DNA from: Glaciimonas sp. CA11.2
Lineage (GTDB): Bacteria > Pseudomonadota > Gammaproteobacteria > Burkholderiales > Burkholderiaceae_D
Direction: 5' to 3'
DNA length: 64,000 nucleotides
Assembly (NCBI RefSeq): GCF_034314045.1
Contig: NZ_JAVIWL010000001.1
Location: forward strand, 1,426,001-1,490,000
This document shows, piece by piece, positions 18,512-28,586 of the stretch (positions are counted from its first letter, which is position 1; every line of letters starts with the position of its first letter). Under the pieces are notes generated by a model. The model was not told the DNA's origin, ran no database searches, and saw only the letters and a program-made list of their open reading frames with translations. Both the position numbers and the translations under genes were made by a program.

Positions 18512-21196
18512 TTAAACCGTCATCGCTAACGGTTTACCCAAATCCAGCCCAAGCACTTCTGCAAACTTCGCCAACTGCGCGGCATCTTTGCCGGAAGGCA
18601 GCGCACGCAATGCAGCAAACGCAATCCATTTCGCATCGACTTCAAAAAAATCACGTAGGTTAGCGCGTGTATCGCTGCGTCCAAAGCCATCCGTTCCCAA
18701 TGTAACGTAATCTGCCGGGACGTAGGCACGGATACTTTCGGGAATACTCCTCACGTAATCGCTGGCGGCAATAACAGGCCCCCTACTCGGGCTCAGTTGC
18801 TGCGTGACATACGCTTCGGTCGAAACGTAAGAAAGGCGTTGATTGCGTTCTGCTGCGATGCCGTCGCGTGCCAGCTCGGTGAAGCTGGTGACGCTCCAGA
18901 CTTCCGCGATCACACCGAATTTTTCTTTAAGCAAAGCAGCAGCGCCAATTGCTTCTTTCAAGATCGGTCCGGCACCCAGCAAACGTACGTCAGGATTTTC
19001 CTGCGATTGTAGGCAATACATGCCGCGCTTGATACCCTCTTCAGCACCTTGCGGAAGGCTCGGCTGCGCTTCATTTTCGTTAGTCGCGGTGAGGTAGTAA
19101 AAAACATCCTCATTGTTGTCCAGCATACGGTGCATACCATCCTGCACGATCACTGCCAATTCATAGGCATACGCAGGATCGTAGGACACACAATTCGGCA
19201 CCATTGCTGCCATCACATGACTGGAACCATCCTGATGCTGCAAGCCTTCGCCCGCCAGCGTGGTGCGCCCTGAGGTCGCGCCAATCAGAAAGCCGCGCGC
19301 ACGTTGGTCGGCGGCGGCCCAGATCAAATCGCCGATGCGCTGGAAGCCAAACATCGAGTAGTAGATATAGAACGGCAACATCGGCAAACCATGTACCGAA
19401 TAGCTGGTTGCAGCCGCCGTCCACGAAGAAATCGCCCCCGCTTCGGTAATGCCTTCTTCCAAAATCTGTCCGTCCTTGGCCTCGCGATAGGACAGAATTG
19501 AGCCAATGTCTTCTGGCTCATATAGTTGACCTTGTGCGGAATAAATCCCCACTTGCCGAAACAGGTTGGCCATGCCGAAAGTACGTGCCTCATCGGCCAC
19601 AATCGGTACGATGTGTTTGCCTATTACAGCGTCCTTCAACAATCCCCCCATCATCCGCACCAGCGCCATGGTGGTCGACATCTCCCTGTTATCGGCTTCG
19701 AGCGCAAATTTAGCGTAGGCACTGATTTCCGGTACTGCCAATTTGGTTTGCACTTTATTTCTGCGTGGCATGAAACCACCCAGCGAAGCGCGTCGCTCCA
19801 ACAAATGGCGCATTTCGGCACTGTTATCAGCGGGCTTATAAAACGCCAGCGCTTCGCAATCCGCATCCGAAATCGGTAAACGAAAGCGGTCACGGAACGC
19901 GATCAGATCGCTGGTATCGAGTTTTTTCTGTTGGTGCGTGGTCATCTTGCCCTGACCCGCTGCGCCCATACCAAAACCTTTTTTGGTTTGCGCCAAAATC
20001 ACCGTAGGTTGACCACGATGATTGGCCGCTGCCTCATACGCCGCATGAATTTTTTTCATGTCGTGGCCGCCGCGTCGCAGACGATCGATCTCATCGTCGG
20101 TCAGCGTTGCACCAATCGCCTGCATCGCTGGATTCTGCCCGAAAAAATGGGCGCGATTAAATGCGCCATCATTGGCCGCAAATGTTTGCAACTGACCGTC
20201 TACTGTATCGTTTAACGCATTGACCAACTCGCCCGATTTGTCGCGTGCAAATAACAGGTCCCAGTCTGAACCCCACAATAATTTAATGACGTTCCAGCCA
20301 GCGCCGGTAAATAAGGTTTCCAGCTCGTCGACGATATGACCGTTGCCACGTACCGGACCGTCGAGCCGTTGCAAATTGCAGTTAACCACGAAGACGAGGT
20401 TATCCAGCGTCTCACGCGAAGCAAGGCTGAGCGCGGCCAGCGATTCCGGCTCATCCATCTCACCATCGCCAAATACGCCCCAGACCTTGCGGTCCTGCGG
20501 TTTCAGCAAACTGCGGTTCTCCATGTAGCGCATAAAGCGCGCATGATAAATCGCGCTGATCGGACCGAGTCCCATCGAGCCGGTCGGAAACTGCCAGAAA
20601 TTTTCCATCAGCCACGGATGTGGATAGGACGACAATCCCTGCGTACCTTGTTTCTTGCCTTCAATTTCCTGCCGGTAGAACGATAATTCTTTCTCCGTCA
20701 GCGTGCCTTCAAGAAATGCACGCGCGTAAATACCGGGAGCAGAATGGGCCTGAAAGTACACCAGATCACCGCCGAAATCGTCAGTCCTGGCACGGAAAAA
20801 GTGGTTGAAGCCGACTTCGAACAGATCGGCTGCCGAGGCATAACTGGCGATATGTCCGCCCAGTTCGCCATACGCGCGGTTGGCGCGCACCACCATTGCC
20901 AATGCGTTCCAGCGGATCAGACTACCCAGATGTTGCTCCATGGCGAGCGCATCTGAACCGCCCGGAAAAGGAGGCTCGTCTTCAACGCGGATGGTGTTGG
21001 TATAAGGTGTATTGCGCGAGTCACGCCATTTGATGCCAGCCTTCTGCGCAGCTGCGCTCAGCCGCGACAGCAGATAACGCGCACGTTCCGGACCAGCGGC
21101 TTCGATCACGCCTTGGAATGCCTCCATCCATTCGCTGGTTTCTTGCACATCGCTATCGAACTGACCATTCAAATGGTTCGTGGATGACATTTCCAT
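18512..21196 (-). CDS. Pyruvate dehydrogenase E1 component, homodimeric type, stand-alone (AceE/MdeB-like)
   Basis: 894 residues, the full length of the homodimeric E1 family. The thiamine-diphosphate motif GDGEMDEPESLAAL is near residue 240 with the matching NCNLQRLDGPVRGNG; the transketolase-like middle domain (ADEARTFGMANLF) and C-terminal domain follow. E1 decarboxylates a 2-oxoacid and passes the acyl group to lipoyl-E2. No E2 (aceF) or E3 (lpd) gene is adjacent, unlike the normal aceEF-lpd operon, so this may be a paralogue acting on another 2-oxoacid (MdeB-type) or borrowing E2 in trans. Start ATG has GAGGA ten bases upstream. Confidence 0.88.
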   Translation of the reverse strand: MEMSSTNHLNGQFDSDVQETSEWMEAFQGVIEAAGPERARYLLSRLSAAAQKAGIKWRDSRNTPYTNTIRVEDEPPFPGGSDALAMEQHLGSLIRWNALAMVVRANRAYGELGGHIASYASAADLFEVGFNHFFRARTDDFGGDLVYFQAHSAPGIYARAFLEGTLTEKELSFYRQEIEGKKQGTQGLSSYPHPWLMENFWQFPTGSMGLGPISAIYHARFMRYMENRSLLKPQDRKVWGVFGDGEMDEPESLAALSLASRETLDNLVFVVNCNLQRLDGPVRGNGHIVDELETLFTGAGWNVIKLLWGSDWDLLFARDKSGELVNALNDTVDGQLQTFAANDGAFNRAHFFGQNPAMQAIGATLTDDEIDRLRRGGHDMKKIHAAYEAAANHRGQPTVILAQTKKGFGMGAAGQGKMTTHQQKKLDTSDLIAFRDRFRLPISDADCEALAFYKPADNSAEMRHLLERRASLGGFMPRRNKVQTKLAVPEISAYAKFALEADNREMSTTMALVRMMGGLLKDAVIGKHIVPIVADEARTFGMANLFRQVGIYSAQGQLYEPEDIGSILSYREAKDGQILEEGITEAGAISSWTAAATSYSVHGLPMLPFYIYYSMFGFQRIGDLIWAAADQRARGFLIGATSGRTTLAGEGLQHQDGSSHVMAAMVPNCVSYDPAYAYELAVIVQDGMHRMLDNNEDVFYYLTATNENEAQPSLPQGAEEGIKRGMYCLQSQENPDVRLLGAGPILKEAIGAAALLKEKFGVIAEVWSVTSFTELARDGIAAERNQRLSYVSTEAYVTQQLSPSRGPVIAASDYVRSIPESIRAYVPADYVTLGTDGFGRSDTRANLRDFFEVDAKWIAFAALRALPSGKDAAQLAKFAEVLGLDLGKPLAMTV

Positions 21197-21526
21197 GACT
21201 TTCGTTCCTCGCTTGATACATAGAATGAATCGAAAACAAGATAAAGGAGGGATGGTAACGATTACATCCTCCTACACGTCCAACCTTCTCAAAAAGTTTA
21301 AATAATGACTCCAAGATCACCACTATCAAGGATTACCGAGCTAGTCCGACTGTTAACGCCCGCTATCATTGGATGTGGATTTTTCAAATGATGTCGTCGA
21401 TTCTAATACCTATATTGTATTTGCATCAGAACCTGTCAGTTCACAAGCGTGTGCGACGCAAACATTGATTGATGTCTATTCACTTTTCATTTGATTACGA
21501 TGACCTCAAACGCTCACAACGCCCAT

Positions 21527-21556
21527 AAAAAAAGCTCGCCGAAGCGAGCTTTTTTT
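21527..21556 (-). terminator. Intrinsic terminator of aceA
   Basis: GCTCGC/GCGAGC stem with a CGAA tetraloop, flanked by A7 on one side and T7 on the other. On the minus strand it gives a textbook U-tailed hairpin 17 bp after the aceA stop. The A/T symmetry means it would also terminate plus-strand transcripts. Confidence 0.93.
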
Positions 21557-21573
21557 GACACTAGAGGCAGTTA

Positions 21574-23154
21574 TTAGAACTGGTTCATCGTATTGTCTTT
21601 ACCAGATGCTTTCAGCGCAGCGTCGCCACTGAAGTAATCTTTGTGATCATCGCCGAGGTCTGAACCGGCCATGTTTTGATGCTTAACACAAGCGATACCC
21701 TGACGGATTTCTTTGCGTTGAACGCCAGCAACATAACCCAACATACCTTGATCACCGAAGTAATCCTTTGCCAGGTTGTCAGTAGACAATGCAGCAGTAT
21801 GATAAGTCGGCAGCGTGATCAGGTGATGGAAAATACCGGCTTCACGTGCTGAATCGGCTTGGAAAGTGCGGATTTTTTCGTCAGCAGCAATCGCCAACTC
21901 CGTTGCATCGTATTCAACACTCATCAAACCAGCGCGATCGTACGAAGAAACATCTTTGCCTTCACTTTTCATGATGTCAAAAATTTGCTGACGGAAGTTC
22001 AGTGTCCAGTTGAATGATGGGCTGTTGTTGTACACCAGCTTGGCATTTGGAATAACTTTACGAATCGCCTTAACCATACCGCCGATTTGTGCAATGTGTG
22101 GTTTTTCAGTTTCAATCCACAGTAAGTCAGCACCGTTTTGCAGGGATGTAATTGAGTCCAGAACACAACGCTCTTCACCAGTACCAGCGCGGAACTGGAA
22201 CAGGTTACTAGGCAAACGCTTAGGGCGGACAAGTTTACCGTCGCGCTTGATGATGACGTCGCCGTTTTTCATCGCATCGGCCGACACTTCTTCAACGTCG
22301 AGGAAGGAGTTATATTGATCACCCAAATCGCCAGGCTCATTCGTTACTGCGATTTGCTTGGTCAGGCCAGCACCCAATGAGTCGGTACGCGCAACGATGA
22401 CACCGTCGTCTACACCCAGTTCCAGAAACGCGTAGCGAACCGCGCGGATTTTGGCGAGGAAGTCTTCGTGAGGAACCGTTACTTTACCGTCTTGATGGCC
22501 GCACTGCTTTTCATCAGAAACCTGATTTTCGATCTGGATGCAGCATGCACCCGCTTCGATCATCTGCTTAGCCAACAGGTAGGTCGCTTCCGCATTACCG
22601 AAACCGGCATCAATATCAGCAATGATTGGTACTACGTGCGTGATGTGGTTATCAATTTTATCCTGAATCGCTTGCTTGGCAGCACCTTCAGCACCGTCTA
22701 ATTGACGGAATAAACCACCCAACTCACGTGCATCAGCTTGACGCAAGAAAGTGTAAAGCTCTTTGATCAGCGCCGTTACAGCAGTCTTCTCGTGCATCGA
22801 CTGGTCAGGCAATGGGCCGAACTCAGAACGCAATGCGGCAACCATCCAACCCGACAAATATAAATAGCGACGATCGGTGCTGTTGAAGTGTTTCTTGATA
22901 GAAATCATCTTCTGTTGACCGATAAAACCGTGCCAACAACCCAAAGACTGGGTGTACTTGGACGAGTCAGCATCGTAGTTGTTCATGTCATCGCGCATGA
23001 TTTTCGCAGTGTAACGTGCGATATCCAGGCCCGTTTTAAATCTGTTCTGAATGCGCATACGTGCAGCGGACTCAGGATTAATCGCGTTCCATGCACTACC
23101 TTCTTTGTCCTTCAAACCGGTGATGGCTTTGATGTCTTCTTGATATTGTGACAT
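21574..23154 (-). CDS. aceA: Isocitrate lyase
   Basis: Isocitrate lyase cleaves isocitrate to succinate and glyoxylate, bypassing the CO2-releasing TCA steps during growth on acetate or fatty acids. 526 residues, the longer subfamily found in Pseudomonas and many betaproteobacteria. The catalytic loop is EKQCGHQDGKVTVPH near residue 215, with Gln where the E. coli-type enzyme has Lys in KKCGH. Metal-site residues are in IADIDAGFGNAEA. AAGGAA precedes the ATG. A perfect 18-bp palindrome lies 154 bp upstream. Malate synthase is not in the window. Confidence 0.96.
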   Translation of the reverse strand: MSQYQEDIKAITGLKDKEGSAWNAINPESAARMRIQNRFKTGLDIARYTAKIMRDDMNNYDADSSKYTQSLGCWHGFIGQQKMISIKKHFNSTDRRYLYLSGWMVAALRSEFGPLPDQSMHEKTAVTALIKELYTFLRQADARELGGLFRQLDGAEGAAKQAIQDKIDNHITHVVPIIADIDAGFGNAEATYLLAKQMIEAGACCIQIENQVSDEKQCGHQDGKVTVPHEDFLAKIRAVRYAFLELGVDDGVIVARTDSLGAGLTKQIAVTNEPGDLGDQYNSFLDVEEVSADAMKNGDVIIKRDGKLVRPKRLPSNLFQFRAGTGEERCVLDSITSLQNGADLLWIETEKPHIAQIGGMVKAIRKVIPNAKLVYNNSPSFNWTLNFRQQIFDIMKSEGKDVSSYDRAGLMSVEYDATELAIAADEKIRTFQADSAREAGIFHHLITLPTYHTAALSTDNLAKDYFGDQGMLGYVAGVQRKEIRQGIACVKHQNMAGSDLGDDHKDYFSGDAALKASGKDNTMNQF

Positions 23155-23307
23155 GTGGATTCCTTAATAAAGTAAGTTTGAAAATAAGTAAGACTGAAAA
23201 ACGAATCGGGTGCTGAGGCATCTCTTCACTCATGCCCGAACAACAGGGCGGTGAACTCAAAGCAAAACTGCATGGATCAATAATAGCCGGTTTTTCTCAT
23301 ATGAGCC

Positions 23308-23325
23308 ATGTCTTATATAAGACAT
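23308..23325. promoter_or_regulatory. Perfect 18-bp palindrome upstream of aceA
   Basis: ATGTCTTATATAAGACAT is fully self-complementary and is flanked by CATATG on both sides. It lies in an AT-rich promoter region between aceA and the DUF2058 gene. The form resembles operators of GntR-family regulators; the cognate factor is not identifiable here. Confidence 0.55.
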
Positions 23326-23759
23326 ATGACTTAAATTAATCTCTTTATTTTCATATACTTACATACTATTTTTTGCTATGTGAAATGTATTTTCAAAAAA
23401 AATGTATAAATTCCCTCATTTTTTTCATGCCGTCATTTCACAGTGTGGAATCAACTTTCCGTATCGTGGAAAAACCACAGTTACAGTTCGCCTTAACCCG
23501 TTTAAGCGAGCGAATTGTTAAGCGATGACAGACAAAAATAATGTAAACGCCGAAATTTAGTCACCGCCGGAGAGGCAGTGCAGGCGTGTGTTGCGAAAGC
23601 GGCACATTCGCCCTTCCGCCTAATGACTTTTAACGGAAAAAGGGAAACTACTTTTTTACATGAGATGAAAAATACATGGATCGAGCGCCCGCCAAGCCCG
23701 GACGCTGACGCTGAAGGACGAACGTTGAAAACGTTAAACGCAAGCCAACATTATCGCAA

Positions 23760-24296
23760 TTACCACATCAAATCGTCCGGGATCTGGAAGGCTGCATACG
23801 GATCGTCAGCGTCAATTTCAGTGCTAGTCTTGCTCACCCGCACGACGAGCGAGTCATCGCGCTCCGCGATCTTGTCGGCAATAATTCTAGGCACCAATTC
23901 AGGCACGCCACCCTGACAAATAATCACCAGACGCCCAGCCACTAAATGCGCTTGAACCGCGGCAGATACATATAGCCGTTCGATCTTCTTGTCATGCGTA
24001 AAATGATAGGCGATATCGCCAGCGCCCTTGCTCTGGCGATTCTGCTGCACCATTTGGGTAATTTGCGCCAGGATTGCCTTTTGGGTTGCGGCCGCGTCGC
24101 GCTGTGCATTGAGTTCGCGGGCGCGATCAGCATTCTTGCGTTGCGTGTCGAGTGCTGCCTGGCGCGACTCATCAACACTGGACGTACCTGCACGGCGCTC
24201 AGCCTTTTGCTGCTTACTCTTGTCCTGGTGCGCCACTTTGGCTTTGTTTTTGTCGACCAGGCCAGCTTTTAAAAATTGCTCTTGCAAAGAGGCCAT
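23760..24296 (-). CDS. DUF2058 (YaiL-like) protein
   Basis: 178 residues from the ATG at 24296, which has GGAG eight bases upstream; the frame stays open for 13 more codons. The N-terminus MASLQEQFLKAGLVDKNKAK, a long Lys/Ala/Arg/Gln-rich helical middle (residues ~20-90, probable coiled coil) and a C-terminal domain YHFTHDKKIERLYV are the DUF2058 pattern. E. coli YaiL is a nucleoprotein/ribosome-associated protein of unclear function. Monocistronic. Confidence 0.85.
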   Translation of the reverse strand: MASLQEQFLKAGLVDKNKAKVAHQDKSKQQKAERRAGTSSVDESRQAALDTQRKNADRARELNAQRDAAATQKAILAQITQMVQQNRQSKGAGDIAYHFTHDKKIERLYVSAAVQAHLVAGRLVIICQGGVPELVPRIIADKIAERDDSLVVRVSKTSTEIDADDPYAAFQIPDDLMW

Positions 24297-24582
24297 ATGA
24301 ACTACTCCGTAAATAGGGTCTACCGGATCATGCAATGATGCCGATCAGTGGAAAGACGCTAGCATAGCAAAAATGTCGACCAAGCAGATCAGGGATCGTG
24401 ACTGGCAAGCATTCAAACTCTGTCAGAGTACCGCTGTGGCAAGGGATTGTGCGGCTTGAATGTGGATTTTCTGTGCATCAAACCATGCCGATTCCACGCA
24501 TCGCAAAGCTATAATATGAGTCAATACAAGTAAATGCTGTCGGCACGGACTGCGTCTGCCTCTGCGTCATCAAGGAATCCAA

Positions 24583-25374
24583 ATGAAACTCGATCGTCAT
24601 AGTAATGTAGCGATGTACGTGCAGATCGCCGATGCGCTGGCGCGCGACATCGCGCAGGGCATATACCCACCATCGGCGCGCCTACCTTCGGAAGCGGATC
24701 TGGTGGCCCAGTTCGCAGTCAGCCGCGTCACTGTTCGTCAGGCTATCGATCAGTTGGGCCGTCAGGGGCTTGTGACCCGCAAACAAGGCAAGGGGACGTT
24801 TGTGTCACGCCAGGTCATGCATCATGAGCTAGGTGATCTGGAAGGCTTCTATGATGTCTTGCTTAAACAAGGAGTCGTGCCACAAACGCAATTGCTGGAA
24901 TTTGTACCGGTCCTCACGCCGCAAGAACTGGTGGCCACCTTCGACGAAACTGTCACGCAATTGCATTTTCTGAAACGCTTGTATCTGGTCGATAACAAAC
25001 CCATCGCTATCGCCTATGGCTATCTGCGGTTGGACAACGCCAATGTCACTTGGGAAGAGGCGCAGCGCTATCCGATCTATGGTTTGCTCGACCACTTCAC
25101 ATCTGCCCAAATCGCCCGCGCCGACATACGCATTCGCTCAGAACAAGCCACACGCAAGGTCAGTCAAGAACTCGCCCTGCCGTCGCGGGCCTCCACACTG
25201 GTCATGCAGCGTACGTCCTTTTGCAATCTTGGTCGGGTCCGTGAGCACTCGACGTTCTACATTCGACCTGAGAACTATGAGTTCAAACTGAGTGTTTCAG
25301 GACCGTTGCCGATTAGCTCATCGCTTTTTAACGTCTTGTCCACGCCCGACCAGCACACTAGCGCCACGGTCTGA
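24583..25374 (+). CDS. GntR family regulator with UTRA domain (HutC subfamily)
   Basis: 263 residues. The GntR winged helix lies at residues 1-70 (LPSEADLVAQFAVSRVTVRQAIDQL), followed by a UTRA effector domain (about 90-240). HutC-type members sense small metabolites. It converges on the aconitase X operon (18-bp gap between stops), making it the likely local regulator. A candidate HutC-like dyad sits upstream of the MFS gene that begins that operon. AAGGAA precedes the ATG. Confidence 0.87.
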   Translation: MKLDRHSNVAMYVQIADALARDIAQGIYPPSARLPSEADLVAQFAVSRVTVRQAIDQLGRQGLVTRKQGKGTFVSRQVMHHELGDLEGFYDVLLKQGVVPQTQLLEFVPVLTPQELVATFDETVTQLHFLKRLYLVDNKPIAIAYGYLRLDNANVTWEEAQRYPIYGLLDHFTSAQIARADIRIRSEQATRKVSQELALPSRASTLVMQRTSFCNLGRVREHSTFYIRPENYEFKLSVSGPLPISSSLFNVLSTPDQHTSATV

Positions 25375-25391
25375 TCCACACAGCTCAGTTG

Positions 25392-25886
25392 TTACTCGCG
25401 ACCAATAAAACGTACCTTCTGTGGCGAACCGTCAGCAGCCAGGTGATCATCCGCTGACGCCGGGGCAATAACAGGGCCGCGCAACACACGCAAGGTTTTG
25501 GTTGCCGGATCAATTTCTACCAATGCACCATGGGGAATCAACGACGTCACGTCCTCATCGAACCCCGCCATCATTGAGATGCCGCCAAGCGCTGCACCTT
25601 GTACCAAAATCGGGTTGACGCTGTTGAACACAATGGCGAGTGGCACCATGTCACGCGACTGCATTTCATTCAACATCCACGCACTCGCCACGCCACCCTT
25701 AGCGGTATCAAGTACCAAAATTTTGCCAATATAGGATTGGCCGACAAGCTTGTGCGTTGGTCGGGAAAACACCCCGCGCAAGCGATTCAAATCGTAGCGT
25801 GCGGAGAATCCATCCTTCGCCACCAGTGCTTCAGCGGTCACTTTATTTCCCATCGCATAGCGCGCGGTCAAGACTAGTTCACTCAT
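25392..25886 (-). CDS. Aconitase X swivel-domain subunit (DUF126)
   Basis: 164 residues with the DUF126 swivel fold: LNRLRGVFSRPTHKLVGQSYIGKILVLDTAKGG is split across residues 33-66, then PILVQGAALGGI. It is the small subunit of a split aconitase X. Characterised bacterial AcnX proteins dehydrate cis-3-hydroxy-L-proline, and the archaeal enzyme dehydrates mevalonate 5-phosphate. The start overlaps the large-subunit stop by 4 bp (ATGA), indicating stoichiometric translation. No hydroxyproline-pathway partner (imino-acid reductase or racemase) is adjacent. Confidence 0.88.
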   Translation of the reverse strand: MSELVLTARYAMGNKVTAEALVAKDGFSARYDLNRLRGVFSRPTHKLVGQSYIGKILVLDTAKGGVASAWMLNEMQSRDMVPLAIVFNSVNPILVQGAALGGISMMAGFDEDVTSLIPHGALVEIDPATKTLRVLRGPVIAPASADDHLAADGSPQKVRFIGRE

Positions 25887-27118
25887 GATAACTCTCCCGT
25901 TACAGCAGCATTCACGCAGTCTTCCATCGATGCGAGCATCGGCACATAACCGTAACCGCCCAGTATATTAATCAACTTGGCGCTATTACTGGCGAGCCGT
26001 TTCCAGCCCTTGGCCTCTGCGATTTCACGTGCGTACGACTGATAAAAACACATGCCCGACATCACGGTTCCGCCTGCCGCCTCAATCCGGTCGGTGAAAC
26101 CAAAACGATCCGCATCTGGCTTAACCTGCGGACTGGTAATCGCCAGCAGCGGTATCTTGAAGCGGCGACCTTCGCACAGTTCAGCCAGGGAACGCAGTTC
26201 GTACAAGCTCAGTTGCGGCGCGGAGAACACGACGACATCAATAGTCTTTTCCACAGCGTAGCTTTTCGTCAGCGCATCGATATCGCTTCGGGTAATACGA
26301 TGATGCACTGGAAGCTTGTGGCCTCCAACATCTTCCAGTCGCGACGCTTCCGGCGTGATACCAACGATATGAAACAGCGCGATCGATCCGAAGCTCGCCA
26401 TCGCTGCGCCAAAGTGTTTCAACTCATCCGAAGTCGGCGCAACGGTGAGGCCATCAATCACCGGCACTTCCCAATAGTTACCCGCCAATCGCCCGATTAC
26501 GCCACCCAGTGCGCCCCACTCGTTGAGCGTTTTTGGCGTCAGGTTAACCTGAAAACGCAGCGTCGCCTGACGATGCGCATCAAGATGAAAGCCATAGCGC
26601 GGCGTCCGTCCGGTCAAACCTGCCGAAATAGCAGAAGGACCACCCTCGAAGTTCGAGCGCGCGCCGTTGATCGAGTTGGAATAGATCACGACACCGGTAT
26701 CGCCGAACGCGACGTGTTCGCCACGTGTCGCTGCCTGCACCGTCTGATAGTTGATGCAAGTATCCGTCATGCTGACACCGAGCTTGATGAAGGCATCGAT
26801 TGCGCGACGTTCCAGCTCTAACATCCAAGACTGCTGGCCCAGCTCATTCGCTTTGGAAAAATCGGTCCCGCGCGGATCGGTGATGGTCGGCACGCGGACG
26901 CGATGCAGGCCATCTTTGACGTCGCACAAGCGTTCCAGCCACATGACGCCAGCCTGACCAAGGCTTTCGGTATCGGCCATGACGTGCGCTTGCGTGACAG
27001 GAACAAAGTCGCGTGCCTCAAAAAAATCACCGACCATGATCTGATGTTGCATAGCGATCTGCACGACTTCACCCATCTCACCGGCCAGCATCGCCTTCTC
27101 TTCGTCATTGAGGTGCAT
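25883..27118 (-). CDS. Aconitase X catalytic subunit (DUF521)
   Basis: 411 residues. The N-terminus MHLNDEEKAMLAGEMGEVVQIAM is the DUF521 opening; conserved stretches include ISAGLTGRTPRYGFH and the cluster-ligand region near the C-terminus (SGMCFYQS, and a Cys in MEDCVNAAVTGE). AcnX enzymes are Fe-S hydro-lyases. Encoded in the order MFS-large-small on the minus strand (71 bp after the MFS gene), so the transporter most likely brings in the enzyme substrate. Substrate not deducible. AGGA lies upstream of the ATG. Confidence 0.88.
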   Translation of the reverse strand: MHLNDEEKAMLAGEMGEVVQIAMQHQIMVGDFFEARDFVPVTQAHVMADTESLGQAGVMWLERLCDVKDGLHRVRVPTITDPRGTDFSKANELGQQSWMLELERRAIDAFIKLGVSMTDTCINYQTVQAATRGEHVAFGDTGVVIYSNSINGARSNFEGGPSAISAGLTGRTPRYGFHLDAHRQATLRFQVNLTPKTLNEWGALGGVIGRLAGNYWEVPVIDGLTVAPTSDELKHFGAAMASFGSIALFHIVGITPEASRLEDVGGHKLPVHHRITRSDIDALTKSYAVEKTIDVVVFSAPQLSLYELRSLAELCEGRRFKIPLLAITSPQVKPDADRFGFTDRIEAAGGTVMSGMCFYQSYAREIAEAKGWKRLASNSAKLINILGGYGYVPMLASMEDCVNAAVTGELS

Positions 27119-27189
27119 GTTTTATCCTGTGTAAGTTGTTTTGTAAATTATTTTTAATCTGTTTTGTAACCTGATTTGTAATCTGCAAC

Positions 27190-28539
27190 TCATGCTTTTG
27201 CACCCACAATACCCGCCGTGATCTCGGTGCCTGGCGCGGAATCGTCGTGATCGATAAACGGTTTGTCTGGTCTCATCCAGAATGCGGCCACCATACCGAT
27301 CAACAGCAAGCCAATCGATAATACAAACGGCAAGTGCCAGTTCCCCGTCTCGTCGATGATGAAACCAAATAGTAATGGTGAAGTAATCCCTGCCACGCCG
27401 AAGCCGATATTCATAAAACCACTTGCCGTTCCTGCATAACGGGGGGTGATATCCATCGGCACTGCCCAGAGCGGAGCAATCACCAACTCCATCAAGAAGA
27501 ACGCCATGCACAAGCAGATCGATACAACCTTAAGATCAGTGAGAAAGAGTACCGGCAGCAAAAAAATCAGTGCACCACCCATACCCAGAATGATGACGTT
27601 ACGCCGTGCCATTTGTACGTTACCGGTCCGTTTGAATACATGATCGCTCAACACGCCGCCCACCATATCCCCGCCGATCCCCGCAATGAACACGCCAGAA
27701 GTGAACAACGCCGAATCACGCAGATTCAGGTGATAGTTGTGCATGAAGAAGGACGGCAGCCAGGTCAGAAAAACCCATAGCGTCCAGGCGTAGCAGAAGT
27801 CGACCAGCGTAACCGGCAGCATCCGCCGTAATAGACGCCTGACCGGCACTTTGACACTTTGTTTATGTACTGCAAGCTTAGGCAACCGCGCAAGCTCTTC
27901 AGGATTCATGCCCGGATGCGTTGCTGGGTCATCGCGGAAATACCAGTACCACGCCATGATCCACAGCACGCCGATAACACCTGCGATGATAAAGGTACCG
28001 CGCCAGTTCCAGAAGGTCATCAGCAACACCACGATTGGTGGCGTCAATGCACTCCCAAGACGCGCGCACGCATGGGTAATGCCTTGACCAAGTCCGCGCC
28101 GTTCCGCAGGCAACCAGCGAGCCATCGCACTGGTGGCGGTAGCAAGCGTCGGCGCTTCACCGATGCCCAGTAAAATCCGGCACATGACCAGTGACACAAT
28201 GCCGCCAACAAATCCGGTCAGCAACGACGCACAAGCGACAATTAAACCAAAGGCTGTCAGTATCCGACGCGGCCCGAACTTATCACCTAGCCAGCCACCA
28301 AATAACTGCACGATGGCGTAAGGATAGGCAAAGGCGGAAAACGCAAACCCGAGTTGCGTATTCGACAGTTGCAAATCGCGGCGGATGGCATCTGCTGCAG
28401 TCGCAATATTGACGCGGTCTGAGTACTGAACAAGATAGAGCAGACAGATCAGAAGAAGTACGCAATCTGACACTTTCGGCTTCCAGCGAAGATTCTTCAC
28501 TACCGTTCTACTGTCCACCGATCCCTCCTTTTTAGGCAA
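27190..28539 (-). CDS. MFS transporter, anion:cation symporter (ACS) type
   Basis: 449 residues with 12 predicted helices. ACS-family features: YSDRVNIATAADAIRRDL after helix 1, the helix 2-3 loop GGWLGDKFGPRRI, and IGEAPTLATATSAMARWLPAERRG. ACS carriers move organic anions such as galactonate, glucarate or phthalate with H+. First gene of the aconitase X operon, preceded by a palindromic operator candidate 48-71 bp upstream. Confidence 0.88.
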   Translation of the reverse strand: MPKKEGSVDSRTVVKNLRWKPKVSDCVLLLICLLYLVQYSDRVNIATAADAIRRDLQLSNTQLGFAFSAFAYPYAIVQLFGGWLGDKFGPRRILTAFGLIVACASLLTGFVGGIVSLVMCRILLGIGEAPTLATATSAMARWLPAERRGLGQGITHACARLGSALTPPIVVLLMTFWNWRGTFIIAGVIGVLWIMAWYWYFRDDPATHPGMNPEELARLPKLAVHKQSVKVPVRRLLRRMLPVTLVDFCYAWTLWVFLTWLPSFFMHNYHLNLRDSALFTSGVFIAGIGGDMVGGVLSDHVFKRTGNVQMARRNVIILGMGGALIFLLPVLFLTDLKVVSICLCMAFFLMELVIAPLWAVPMDITPRYAGTASGFMNIGFGVAGITSPLLFGFIIDETGNWHLPFVLSIGLLLIGMVAAFWMRPDKPFIDHDDSAPGTEITAGIVGAKA

Positions 28540-28586
28540 GCGAGGTGTTTGAATCTATCTCACCATCTCGCCAAGTCTACACTTCA

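Noticed and set aside
26213..26821. A 202-codon plus-strand frame
   Set aside because: Antisense to the aconitase X catalytic gene; composition of a shadow frame.
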